Assembly (NCBI GenBank): GCA_903901875.1
Contig: CAIUSO010000131.1
Location: forward strand, 1-57,490
Source: an uncultured Geobacteraceae bacterium
GTDB lineage: Bacteria; Desulfobacterota; Desulfuromonadia; Geobacterales; Pseudopelobacteraceae
Direction of reading: 5' to 3'
DNA length: 57,490 nucleotides
Of the stretch, positions 47,553-55,987 are shown piece after piece (positions within the stretch are counted from its first letter, which is position 1; every line of letters starts with the position of its first letter). Position numbers and translations under genes: made by a program. Under the pieces are notes generated by a model. That model was not told the DNA's origin. It did not search any database and worked only from the letters and a program-made list of their open reading frames with translations.

Positions 47553-48646
47553 TTCCGATGGTTGATCTGAAAACCCAGTATCACACGTTGAAAACCGAGA
47601 TTGATCAGGCGGTCCTTGGGGCCATCGAAAGTACCCAGTTCATCCTGGGACCCAATGTAACCTCCTTTGAAAAGGAGACCGCCTCCTATCTCGGCTCCGG
47701 TCACGCCGTATCCTGCGCTTCCGGCACCGATGCACTGCATCTTGCCATCCTGGCAGCCGGTATCGGACCGGGTGACGAGGTCATCACCACCCCCTTCACA
47801 TTCATCGCCACCGCTGAAGCCATCTGCTACGCCGGGGCAACACCGGTGTATGTGGATATCGATCCGAAAACCTTTAATATTGATCCCAAGCTGATAGAGG
47901 CCGTCATTACCCCCCGGACCAAGGCTATCATTCCGGTCCACCTGTTCGGCCAACCGGCCGACATGACGGCTATTACGGCCATCTGCACCGCCCACAAACT
48001 TATCCTCATCGAAGACTGCGCCCAGTCCTTCGGGGCTGCCGCCGGCAGTACCATGACCGGAACCATCGGCTCCTTTGGCTGTTTCAGCTTTTTCCCCAGT
48101 AAGAACCTCGGCTGTTACGGAGATGGTGGACTGATTACCTGCAACAGTACGGAAGATGCGGAGCGGCTCAAGGTGCTGCGCAACCATGGCAGCAGCGTCC
48201 GCTACCACCACAGCATCATCGGTTTCAATAGCCGTCTTGACGACATTCAGGCTGCTATCCTGCGGGTTAAACTGCGTAAGATTGATGAGTTCACTGCCGG
48301 ACGGCGGCGAGTTGCCCACCTCTATTCCGAATTGCTGGCAGATCTGGTCACCGTGCCCCATGAAGATGGTAACGGCGTCCACGTTTATCACCAATATACC
48401 GTACTGACCGACCGGCGCGACACCATCATGGCAAAGCTTTCTGAAAAACAGATTGCATCGGCCATCTACTACCCGATCCCGCTCCACCGTCAGGATGTTT
48501 TTGCCGAGGCATACGCAGAGGTAGCACTGCCGGTTGCCGAAGATGTTGCCAGTCGCTGTATGTCGCTGCCGGTTTACCCTGAAATGCCGGAGGAGTCGGT
48601 ACGCCTGGTGGCCCACACCATCCGGGAAGCCCTGGCCGGTTGCTGA
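47549..48646 (+). CDS. gnnB: DegT/DnrJ/EryC1 aminotransferase, GnnB-like
   Basis: A 365-residue PLP-dependent sugar aminotransferase. Signatures: MVDLKTQYHTLK at the start, ASGTDALHLAILAAGIGPGD, EDCAQSFGA, the PLP Lys in FFPSKNLGCYGDGG, and the RLDDIQAAIL block. In the gnnA-gnnB pair this enzyme converts the 3-keto-UDP-GlcNAc into the 3-amino sugar for lipid A. Close families (WlbC, QdtB, PglE types) act on other nucleotide sugars, so the substrate rests on gene context. It ends 13 bases before lpxB. Confidence 0.75.
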   Translation: MIPMVDLKTQYHTLKTEIDQAVLGAIESTQFILGPNVTSFEKETASYLGSGHAVSCASGTDALHLAILAAGIGPGDEVITTPFTFIATAEAICYAGATPVYVDIDPKTFNIDPKLIEAVITPRTKAIIPVHLFGQPADMTAITAICTAHKLILIEDCAQSFGAAAGSTMTGTIGSFGCFSFFPSKNLGCYGDGGLITCNSTEDAERLKVLRNHGSSVRYHHSIIGFNSRLDDIQAAILRVKLRKIDEFTAGRRRVAHLYSELLADLVTVPHEDGNGVHVYHQYTVLTDRRDTIMAKLSEKQIASAIYYPIPLHRQDVFAEAYAEVALPVAEDVASRCMSLPVYPEMPEESVRLVAHTIREALAGC

Positions 48647-48659
48647 GATTGACGTTCCG

Positions 48660-49823
48660 ATGAATTCCCCCACCATTATGATGGTTGCCGGTGAGGCTTC
48701 CGGAGACATCTACGGTGCGGATCTGGTCAAACAGCTCCGCACGATGGCCACCGATGCGCATTTTTTCGGCATCGGTGGTGCCCGGATGCGCGAAGCGGGA
48801 GTTGATACTCTTGTCGATTCGGCAGATATGGCGGTTGTCGGTCTGGTGGAGGTACTCAAGCATTTTGATGTAATCTCCGCCGCCTTTAACCGCTTAAAGC
48901 GGATAATTATCGAATCCCCCCCCGACCTGTTGATCCTGATCGACTATCCGGGATTCAATCTCCGACTGGCCAAAATTGCCAAAAAGAGCAACGTCACCGT
49001 CCTCTATTACATCAGCCCCCAGATCTGGGCGTGGCGACAGGGAAGAGTTACCAAGATTGCCCGTCTGGTGGATCACATGGCGGTCATCCTCCCCTTTGAA
49101 GCACCCTTTTATGAAAAGGCGGGCGTCCCGGTCACCTTTGTGGGGCACCCCATGCTCGATCTGGTCTCCGTTACGGCAGACCGGCCAACGGCGGCCCACA
49201 GCTTCGGCCTGGATCCGGCTCGAAAGATCGTCGGCCTTTTTCCCGGCAGTCGTCGCAACGAGATCGAGCGACTGCTTCCCGAAATCATCTCCGCCGCAAT
49301 CCTGTTAAAAGAGCGGTTTCCCGACATTCAGTTTCTGCTACCACTGGCTTCGACTCTTTCTGAAGAGGATATCATGCCCCGCCTTGCGGCAGCCGACCTT
49401 CCCGTTACCATCACCCGTGAGCGAATTCATGACATGATCAGGGCCTGTGATGCCGTTATCTCCGTATCCGGCACCGTCACCCTGGAAATAGCCCTGGTAG
49501 GAACCCCCATGGTTATCATCTACAAGCTTTCCCCCCTCACCTACCAGTTTGCCAAGCGGTTGATAAAAGTGCCCAATATCGGCCTGTGCAATATTGTGGC
49601 CGGGGAAACCGTCGTGCGGGAGCTGATCCAGGAACACGCAAACGGAAAAGAGATCGCCGCTGAAATTACCGCCATTCTGACAAATGCCGACTACCAGGGG
49701 AAAATTGTCGACAAACTGGCGGCCATCCGCGCTAAATTAGGCCATGGCGGTGCCTCCGCACGGGTTGCCCGCCTCGCCATTTCCCTGACCCCACTGGGTA
49801 AGAGCGGTGGCGTGAAACCATGA
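48660..49823 (+). CDS. lpxB: Lipid-A-disaccharide synthase LpxB
   Basis: A 387-residue GT19 glycosyltransferase that joins two acylated sugars to form the lipid A disaccharide. The start motif MMVAGEASGDIYGADLVKQL, ISPQIWAWRQGRV, FVGHPMLD, LFPGSRRNEI and VSGTVTLEIAL are characteristic. The ATG at 48660 lies 13 bases after the aminotransferase stop; the frame is open upstream inside gnnB but that is a shadow. It overlaps the acyltransferase gene by four bases (ATGA). Confidence 0.97.
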   Translation: MNSPTIMMVAGEASGDIYGADLVKQLRTMATDAHFFGIGGARMREAGVDTLVDSADMAVVGLVEVLKHFDVISAAFNRLKRIIIESPPDLLILIDYPGFNLRLAKIAKKSNVTVLYYISPQIWAWRQGRVTKIARLVDHMAVILPFEAPFYEKAGVPVTFVGHPMLDLVSVTADRPTAAHSFGLDPARKIVGLFPGSRRNEIERLLPEIISAAILLKERFPDIQFLLPLASTLSEEDIMPRLAAADLPVTITRERIHDMIRACDAVISVSGTVTLEIALVGTPMVIIYKLSPLTYQFAKRLIKVPNIGLCNIVAGETVVRELIQEHANGKEIAAEITAILTNADYQGKIVDKLAAIRAKLGHGGASARVARLAISLTPLGKSGGVKP

Positions 49824-50734
49824 AAGATCTCATATGGCGGCTCCAAGCCGCAGCTTTCTACCTGTTTACCCTGTTTGTAGCGTCCCTGCCCTACTCCCAA
49901 TCTCTCCGCATTGGCAGGAACACCGGGAGATTCCTTTACAATGTGTTCCATTCCCGCCGGGAAGTTGTCCTCGATAACATCAACAAAGCCCTTCCCTTCA
50001 TGCAAAAACATCCGGCCTGGAGCGGAGAATTCAGTACCGCTGAAGAGATCGCCCGCGCCACCTTCATGAATCTGGGCGTCTCCATCGTTGAGGTATGTCG
50101 ACTCTACCATGGCAAAGGGGATATGCTGATAGATTCCATCGATGTGTCAGGGGCAGAGAACTTTCAGCAGGCTCGCCTCAAGGAGAAGGGGCTTATTCTG
50201 GTGAGTGGTCATTGCGGCAACTGGGAATTGATATCACTTTCCTTTAAACGACTGTTCGGAGAAAATGTCTGGGCCGTGGCCCGTCACCAGAACAACCCCT
50301 ATCTGCACCGCGTAGTCGAAGAGATGAGAATGAGTTACGGTAATAAAATAATATACAATAAGTCTGCGTTACGCCCTATTCTCAGCGTTATTAAACAGAA
50401 CGGGGTCATCGGTATGCTGACGGATCAGGCGGTGTTCGAAGACAATGGCGCACTGGTGGAGTTTCTCGGCAGAACCGCCTGGGCTAACAGGGCCCCGGCC
50501 ATCATCGCCCATAAAACCGGTGTCCCCCTGGTACCGGTATTCAGTTATCGCTCCGGTAATCACCATACCTTAACAATCCACCCCGAATACACCCTCTGCG
50601 GTGACCGCTCCGATGCAGGTATTAACCGAGACATTCAGGAGTTATCCCGCTATCTGGAAGAATTTGTCTGCGCCCATCCAGCGGATTGGTACTGGCTGCA
50701 TCGCCGCTGGAAACGGGCGGGAGAACCGATATGA
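49820..50734 (+). CDS. Lipid A late acyltransferase (LpxL/HtrB family)
   Basis: A 304-residue membrane-associated acyltransferase that adds a secondary acyl chain to Kdo-lipid A. An N-terminal hydrophobic segment (AAFYLFTLFVASLPYSQSL) anchors it. The active-site block LVSGHCGNWELISLSFK is the H(X4)E-type form of this family, followed by VARHQNNPYLHRVVEEMR and GVIGMLTDQAVFEDNG. The chain added cannot be told. The gene is coupled by ATGA overlaps to both lpxB and the PAP2 gene. Confidence 0.92.
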   Translation: MKDLIWRLQAAAFYLFTLFVASLPYSQSLRIGRNTGRFLYNVFHSRREVVLDNINKALPFMQKHPAWSGEFSTAEEIARATFMNLGVSIVEVCRLYHGKGDMLIDSIDVSGAENFQQARLKEKGLILVSGHCGNWELISLSFKRLFGENVWAVARHQNNPYLHRVVEEMRMSYGNKIIYNKSALRPILSVIKQNGVIGMLTDQAVFEDNGALVEFLGRTAWANRAPAIIAHKTGVPLVPVFSYRSGNHHTLTIHPEYTLCGDRSDAGINRDIQELSRYLEEFVCAHPADWYWLHRRWKRAGEPI

Positions 50735-51414
50735 GTATCAAGATCCGTGACTTCCTTATCCCCGCAACCCTGCTGCTGGTGGCAACGGTGCTGATCGGCA
50801 TCACCGGTGCTGACCTGAAAATGTCTTCCCTTTTCTGCATCAATGGCACATGGCCAATCGGTGACCAGCAGCCATGGCATTTTCTCTATCTCCTGGACCG
50901 TATACCGTCTATCGGCCTGGGGGTATGTGGTCTGGCAGCAGCTGTGGCGGGAGGGATCTCTCATCAGCGCCGCCACTGGGTGAAACCGGGGCTCTTTCTC
51001 GTCATACTCCTGGCGGTTGGTCCGGGACTGACGGTCAATGCTCTTTTTAAAGAATATTGGGGACGCCCCCGCCCCCGGGAAGTCATCCAGTTTGGTGGGA
51101 CCAAAGAATTCCTTCACCCCTGGCAAAAGGGTACTGCCCACAAGGGACGTTCCTTCCCTTCAGGACATTCATCGGCTGCCTTCTACCTCTCTGCACCCTT
51201 CTTTATACTGCGAAGACGAAAACCACGGGCAGCCACACTCTGGCTATGGGGTGGAATCGGTTTTGGACTACTCATGAGTATTGCCCGCATCACCCAGGGG
51301 GGGCACTTTCTCAGTGATACCCTCTGGGCGTGGGGAATGGTCCATCTTCTGGCGGTTTCACTCTATTATCTGATGGGCCTTGACCGTACCGACTCCCCGC
51401 CATTGAAAGATTGA
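50731..51414 (+). CDS. PAP2-family phosphatase, possible lipid A phosphatase
   Basis: A 227-residue membrane protein with about five to six helices. The three PAP2 active-site motifs are present: KEYWGRPRPRE (KX6RP), FPSGHSSAAFY, and RITQGGHFLSDTLW. The start is ATG at 50731, overlapping the acyltransferase stop, with GGGAG upstream. PAP2 enzymes include PgpB, BacA-type undecaprenyl phosphatases and LpxE/LpxF, which remove lipid A phosphates. The place between a lipid A acyltransferase and waaA favours lipid A 1- or 4'-dephosphorylation, but this is inference. Confidence 0.82.
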   Translation: MSIKIRDFLIPATLLLVATVLIGITGADLKMSSLFCINGTWPIGDQQPWHFLYLLDRIPSIGLGVCGLAAAVAGGISHQRRHWVKPGLFLVILLAVGPGLTVNALFKEYWGRPRPREVIQFGGTKEFLHPWQKGTAHKGRSFPSGHSSAAFYLSAPFFILRRRKPRAATLWLWGGIGFGLLMSIARITQGGHFLSDTLWAWGMVHLLAVSLYYLMGLDRTDSPPLKD

Positions 51415-51421
51415 TCGACCG

Positions 51422-52708
51422 ATGTTTTATACCATCTACAACATACTCTCTCTGTTTCTGGTTGTTCCGGTCTTCCTGTTCAACATATTCCGTTCCCTGA
51501 AGCGGGGATGGCCCCTGGTTATCCCGGAACGGTTCGGTTTTGTGCCGAAGCAGCAGTTGGCACGGGTGGCCGGACGACCGGTCATCTGGCTCCATGCCGT
51601 CTCCGTGGGTGAGATAATTGCTGCCCGTCCTCTGCTTCTGGCACTCCGGGCCCGCTATCCCCTCCATGCCCTCGTCGTAACCTGTACCACCGAGACCGGC
51701 AAGACAACGGCGGAGCGTTTTGCAGAGATCGACCTCTGCCTCTACTTCCCCTTTGACTTCCTCCCCTCGGTCCGGGCGATTATTTCCGCCGTCAAGCCAC
51801 GCATCATCATCATCATGGAGACCGAGATATGGCCCAATTTTTCACGGGAGGCGGCACGGCGGCACATCCCGCTCGTGCTGGCAAACGGACGGATTTCCGA
51901 TAGATCCTTCAAGCGGTATCTCTCATTCAGCTGGTTTTTCCGTCCGTCACTCCGCTGTTTCTCGGCAATCTGTATGCAGTCCCCCACCGGATGTACCCGA
52001 ATTGTCGCCATTGGAGCCGACCGGGCCATCGTTCATGACGGAGGCAACCTCAAACATGACATTCCATCACACCCCGTAGGTGACTCAGAGCGCATAGAAT
52101 TGCGCGGTCGCTACGCCATTCCAGTGACAAGCTCCGTCTGGACGGCCGGCAGCTGCCGTGAAGGTGAAGAACAATTCCTGATTGCAACCTACCGGAAGCT
52201 GCTGAATGAGTTCGATAATCTTCTGCTCGTACTGGTACCGCGCCACCCGGAACGATGTGATGCCATCGGCTCCCTGCTTACCCAGGCCGCACTGCCGTAC
52301 CGCCTGAGAACATCTCTGAAGGAGAATGACAATCTGCTCCACAATGGTGAGGTTCTGCTGGTGGACACCGTTGGTGAAATGATGAACCTCTACGGTCTGG
52401 CTGATTTCGCTTTTGTCGGTGGCAGTCTGGTGCCGATCGGGGGGCACAACCTCCTTGAACCGGCATCGGTCGGCGTTCCAACTGTTTTTGGTCCATACAT
52501 GGCCAATTTCCGGGAGATTGAAGCACTTATTCTGGAGTATGGTGCCGGTATCCAGGTGCAATCCCCCGACGAACTGACCACCACCTGCCAGACCCTGATC
52601 ACCAGTACCGAACTGCGCCGTGTACTGGGTCAGAACGGCCTGAAACTGCTGCGTGACAATGGCGGGGCCACGGCACGACATATGGAAGTGATCGCGCGGT
52701 ATATTTAG
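51422..52708 (+). CDS. waaA: 3-deoxy-D-manno-octulosonic acid (Kdo) transferase WaaA
   Basis: A 428-residue GT30 inner-membrane enzyme that adds Kdo to lipid A. N-terminal membrane anchor (IYNILSLFLVVPVFLFNIFR), then the catalytic block VIWLHAVSVGEIIAARPLL (with the conserved Glu), METEIWPNFSREAARRHIPL and the C-terminal GSLVPIGGHNLLEPASVGVP donor site. The length is standard. Whether it adds one or more Kdo cannot be read; the separate Kdo-kinase-like gene in the window is notable because such kinases usually accompany mono-Kdo transferases. Confidence 0.96.
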   Translation: MFYTIYNILSLFLVVPVFLFNIFRSLKRGWPLVIPERFGFVPKQQLARVAGRPVIWLHAVSVGEIIAARPLLLALRARYPLHALVVTCTTETGKTTAERFAEIDLCLYFPFDFLPSVRAIISAVKPRIIIIMETEIWPNFSREAARRHIPLVLANGRISDRSFKRYLSFSWFFRPSLRCFSAICMQSPTGCTRIVAIGADRAIVHDGGNLKHDIPSHPVGDSERIELRGRYAIPVTSSVWTAGSCREGEEQFLIATYRKLLNEFDNLLLVLVPRHPERCDAIGSLLTQAALPYRLRTSLKENDNLLHNGEVLLVDTVGEMMNLYGLADFAFVGGSLVPIGGHNLLEPASVGVPTVFGPYMANFREIEALILEYGAGIQVQSPDELTTTCQTLITSTELRRVLGQNGLKLLRDNGGATARHMEVIARYI

Positions 52709-52735
52709 GTATTTTACAGTGAGCTGAGCAACCTC

Positions 52736-53854
52736 ATGAACCCATCGTACCACGCATACTGGCGAGAGCTGGCTTCCGGCACCCGACAGACACCGGCTGA
52801 CAAGCTGCTTCTGCTGCTTCTTGCTCCGTTCGCCTGGCTCTATGCGGCACTCCTGGTCCTCCGGAGCCAGCTGTACCGCTCCGGTCTACTTAAAACCCTC
52901 CGCCTCCCCCGTCCCGTTATATCCATCGGCAACATCACGGTCGGCGGCACCGGGAAAACACCCACAACGGCCTTTGTTGCACATCAACTCATTTCCCGCG
53001 GCTTCCGGGTTGCCGTCATATCACGGGGCTACGGTGGCACCCTGGAGGGGCAGTGCTGTGTGGTCAGTGACGGCATCAGCATCATGGTGCGGGCAACGGA
53101 ATGTGGTGATGAGCCCTATCTGCTGGCATCAACCGTACCGGGACTGATGGTTGTTATCGGTTCCGACCGATATGCCGCCGGTATGCTGGCAGTTGAACAA
53201 CTTTCACCCGACATCTTTCTGCTCGATGACGGATTCCAGCACCTGCGGCTCCACCGGGACCTCAACATCCTGCTCCTTGATTACACCCATCCCTACGGGA
53301 ATAGAATGACCCTGCCTGCCGGACTGTTGCGGGAGCCGCTTTCTGCCCTGCACCGGGCAGATTTGATGATGTACACCCGTGCCCCCCGTGGAGCTGCCAT
53401 GCCGGAGCCGGTTGGAACCATCCCCTGCTGCACTGCCCGGCACACCATCGTGTATCTGCTCCCCCTCGACGACCACCAGCCGGTACCTTTTTCCCATTGT
53501 CACGGGTGTACCTTCCTCGCTTTAGCCGGTATCGCCGATCCCCACTCTTTCTTCACCGGCTTGCGCACAGCAGGACTTGACCTGATTCACACAATTTCTT
53601 ACCCCGATCACGCTGATTACACAGGGGAGCGCCGGAAAGAAATTGCGGATGCAATGGAGAGCTGCGGAGCTGACTTTCTGGTGACAACGGAAAAGGATGG
53701 GGTAAAATTGAAGGACATAACGGGGGAACTCAGGGATCGGATCCTCTGTGCGCGGCTTGAGCTGACCATTGACCACCCGGAGGTGCTTCAGGAAGGTTTA
53801 CGCGGTGTGATCACCGCCATTCACCATGACTACGGCGGGGATCACCCGGCGTAG
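52736..53854 (+). CDS. lpxK: Tetraacyldisaccharide 4'-kinase LpxK
   Basis: A 372-residue membrane-associated kinase that phosphorylates the 4' position of the lipid A disaccharide. The P-loop ISIGNITVGGTGKTP, ISRGYGG, LDDGFQHLRLHRDLNILLLD and LVTTEKDGVKL are typical. An N-terminal hydrophobic segment is present (LLLLLLAPFAWLYAALLVL). Its last 13 bases overlap the end of the convergent GT9 gene. It is the last gene in this long forward run. Confidence 0.95.
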   Translation: MNPSYHAYWRELASGTRQTPADKLLLLLLAPFAWLYAALLVLRSQLYRSGLLKTLRLPRPVISIGNITVGGTGKTPTTAFVAHQLISRGFRVAVISRGYGGTLEGQCCVVSDGISIMVRATECGDEPYLLASTVPGLMVVIGSDRYAAGMLAVEQLSPDIFLLDDGFQHLRLHRDLNILLLDYTHPYGNRMTLPAGLLREPLSALHRADLMMYTRAPRGAAMPEPVGTIPCCTARHTIVYLLPLDDHQPVPFSHCHGCTFLALAGIADPHSFFTGLRTAGLDLIHTISYPDHADYTGERRKEIADAMESCGADFLVTTEKDGVKLKDITGELRDRILCARLELTIDHPEVLQEGLRGVITAIHHDYGGDHPA

Positions 53855-54873
53855 TCTGAACGCCATACCTGCACTTTATCCAAAACATCCCGAGCAGTTA
53901 TGCGGGACATCCGGTCCAGATGATTTTCCATGGTAACGGGATAATCTTCACCCGGTTCACCATACACATCCACCATCAAATCCTGAAACTTCCGGTACGG
54001 CCCAACACGTTTCGGATTGGAATATCCCATCAGGGAAACTACCGGCCGATCAAGGGCCACGGTAATATGGAGCGGGCCGGTATCAAGGGAAATGACCAGG
54101 GCAGCCCCGTCGAGAATCCCCACCAGTCCCCGCAGCCCACCATTACCGAGGGCAGTGAGCGGCTTGTGGCGGGCCCGGTCCATGATGATCTGCTCACACT
54201 CCACTTCAACCGCCGAACGTCCCCCCACCAGGATGGGCTGGAGACCGAAGTCGCTGTAAAGTGCGTCACACACCTCGGCCCACCGTTCCGGGAGCCAGTT
54301 TTTCTGTAGTTTACTGGTCGCGACAACAATGGGCACTGCCGGTCGCTCCAGGGGGGCATAGAATGCTTTCTGCCACTGCCGTTCGGCGTCATTCCAGGGG
54401 CCAAGACCCCACGTAACCGGCTGCACCGGAGCCCCGAGCCACTGACAAAATTCCAGATACTGGTCTTGGACATGCTGCATTGGATGGGGCGGAATGCGAT
54501 GGGTGGTAAACAGCCAGTTGAGGTCACGGGCCCGTGCAAAGTCGAAGCCGAGCTTCACCGGGGCATTGACAAAAGATGCCACGATATTGGCTTTGAAATA
54601 GACCTGCAGATCGATGAGCAGATCGAAGGAGCGACGACGAAGCTGTTCCCGTACGTCAAGAAACCCCCGCATTCCCCTGGTCCGGTCAAAGAGGATAATT
54701 TCATCCACCAACCGGTGCCCCCGCACCAGCATGGCCGGCCCCGGCTGCAGTATCCAGGTGACCTTCATTGACGGGTTGTCCCTTTTCAGGGCATGCAACA
54801 CCGGCAGTACATGGACAGTATCTCCCACAGCACTCATCATCACAATACAGACCCGCTCTGTCGCTACTCGCAT
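53842..54873 (-). CDS. Heptosyltransferase-like GT9 glycosyltransferase
   Basis: A 343-residue GT9 enzyme of inner-core LPS assembly. N-terminal VCIVMMSAVGDTVHVLPVLHAL and the donor-binding block LVISLDTGPLHITVALDRPVV are clear. It resembles heptosyltransferase I (WaaC)-like proteins, but the acceptor cannot be told. Its start overlaps the kinase gene upstream by ten bases, and its stop overlaps the end of lpxK by 13 bases on the other strand. No Cys-rich tail as in the WaaF-like protein of this window. Confidence 0.87.
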   Translation of the reverse strand: MRVATERVCIVMMSAVGDTVHVLPVLHALKRDNPSMKVTWILQPGPAMLVRGHRLVDEIILFDRTRGMRGFLDVREQLRRRSFDLLIDLQVYFKANIVASFVNAPVKLGFDFARARDLNWLFTTHRIPPHPMQHVQDQYLEFCQWLGAPVQPVTWGLGPWNDAERQWQKAFYAPLERPAVPIVVATSKLQKNWLPERWAEVCDALYSDFGLQPILVGGRSAVEVECEQIIMDRARHKPLTALGNGGLRGLVGILDGAALVISLDTGPLHITVALDRPVVSLMGYSNPKRVGPYRKFQDLMVDVYGEPGEDYPVTMENHLDRMSRITARDVLDKVQVWRSDYAG

Positions 54874-55658
54874 CGGCAGTTCTCTCCTGTCACGGCCGCC
54901 AGTCGGGCCAGAGCCTCTTCGGTAAAGTCAAGCCCCCACCGGCTGCGCCACTTCCTGATGGAGCGGGCCAAGCGGGCAAAATTTCGTGGTGCGGCATCGC
55001 CACCGGGAAAGGTCACCCGGTCCACATCCAAAAGATAGGCGGTCAACTCTTCACCGGTTCCGGCAATATAGATATTTTTCAGGTTCAGGTCCCCGTGACA
55101 CGCGCCAACCGTGCCCAGTGCCATCAAAAGCCGTGACATCGCCCCAATGATCCGTTCCCGCCCTGCGGCATCACTCCGCTGCCAGACAGCCGGGGCATCA
55201 CCACCGGCCGGCAGCCGCCTGGTCATCATATCACTCCGGGCGCAGAGACCGGCCACCGGATATACGCCATAGGCAACCACTTCCGGTGTTGGTATGCCTG
55301 CCGCGGTCAGCCGGAGCGTTATGTCCAGCTCACGTGGTGCCCGGGTCGGCAGTAAAAAATATTCCCCCATAAGGCTCCGGAGCAGACCGCCATGACTGTT
55401 CCTTCTCACCACAACGGGAGTGACCGGTTCCGTCGGCAAAACAACGGCATACACGGCCCCCCGCCCACGCATCTCTTCCCGCACCGACTGCCCCCCTGCC
55501 CATTCATAGAGTGTTCCCGCAGCAAGGGCCTCCGAAACAGCTTCGACGGCCCATTCGCACGCAACGGCACGCCGTCCCCTCACATGCAGGGATGCATACC
55601 CTTTCGGCACTCCGCTAACCTTTTGAATGACAGGGGGCGAACCCGTGGAAGTTTTCAT
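54864..55658 (-). CDS. LPS inner-core kinase, Kdo/WaaP family
   Basis: A 264-residue kinase of the lipopolysaccharide kinase group (Kdo/WaaP). The kinase-like core shows VVVRRNSHGGLLRSLMGEYF (glycine-rich and Lys/Arg region), RELDITLRLTAAGIPTPEVV, the catalytic loop HGDLNLKNIYI, and the metal-binding LLDVDRVTF. Known members phosphorylate Kdo (KdkA) or heptose (WaaP) in the LPS core. Translation is likely coupled to the downstream GT9 gene by a ten-base overlap. AGGA precedes the ATG at 55658. Which sugar is phosphorylated is unknown. Confidence 0.85.
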   Translation of the reverse strand: MKTSTGSPPVIQKVSGVPKGYASLHVRGRRAVACEWAVEAVSEALAAGTLYEWAGGQSVREEMRGRGAVYAVVLPTEPVTPVVVRRNSHGGLLRSLMGEYFLLPTRAPRELDITLRLTAAGIPTPEVVAYGVYPVAGLCARSDMMTRRLPAGGDAPAVWQRSDAAGRERIIGAMSRLLMALGTVGACHGDLNLKNIYIAGTGEELTAYLLDVDRVTFPGGDAAPRNFARLARSIRKWRSRWGLDFTEEALARLAAVTGENCRCE

Positions 55659-55987
55659 ACATTCCTAACCGAAAACAAAGGACTTTTCATGAAGCTAAAT
55701 GTTTTTAATCTATTTTCAGCCTCTCGATTCCTTCACGAAAAGAACGGATTATAAAACAGAGTGTACACTTTCCAGACAATCAGATTCAGAGATTTTCTCT
55801 GCGTCCATCTGCGTGCGTCTGCGGTTCCTTATTTTATATTTTTTCATCCGTGTGCACTGTATGCAAATATCATTCATGTAAATATCACTCAAGCCAAAGG
55901 ATCGTCAACATGAAACTGGTGAGAAATCACCGGCAAAATGTGTAATTTGCTTCAAAATTTGCTTCTATTATGTCATACTGAGAGATC
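55659..55987 (+). other. Divergent 329-bp AT-rich spacer between core-kinase and waaF genes
   Basis: No coding sequence with support is seen. It contains a short repeat with 10-bp period (TCTGCG at 55798, 55808 and 55818), and a direct repeat AATTTGCTTC at 55944-55953 and 55956-55965 just before waaF. It presumably holds promoters for both divergent units, but no convincing -35/-10 pair was found. Confidence 0.6.
55798..55823 (+). repeat. TCTGCG short tandem repeat with 10-bp period
   Basis: Three TCTGCG units start 10 bp apart (55798, 55808, 55818) inside the non-coding spacer. The look (TCTGCGTCCATCTGCGTGCG) matches dispersed intergenic repeats of the CTCTGCGT type that I recall from several genomes, but copies elsewhere cannot be checked here. 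Confidence 0.55.

Noticed and set aside
48534-48659. Longer N-terminus for LpxB
   Set aside because: The 42 upstream codons lie inside the aminotransferase gene and lack homology; the ATG at 48660 gives the normal LpxB start.
47315-48709. 464-codon open frame on the reverse strand
   Set aside because: It runs antisense to the conserved GnnA/GnnB-like genes, has no recognisable motifs and its composition mirrors the forward codons.
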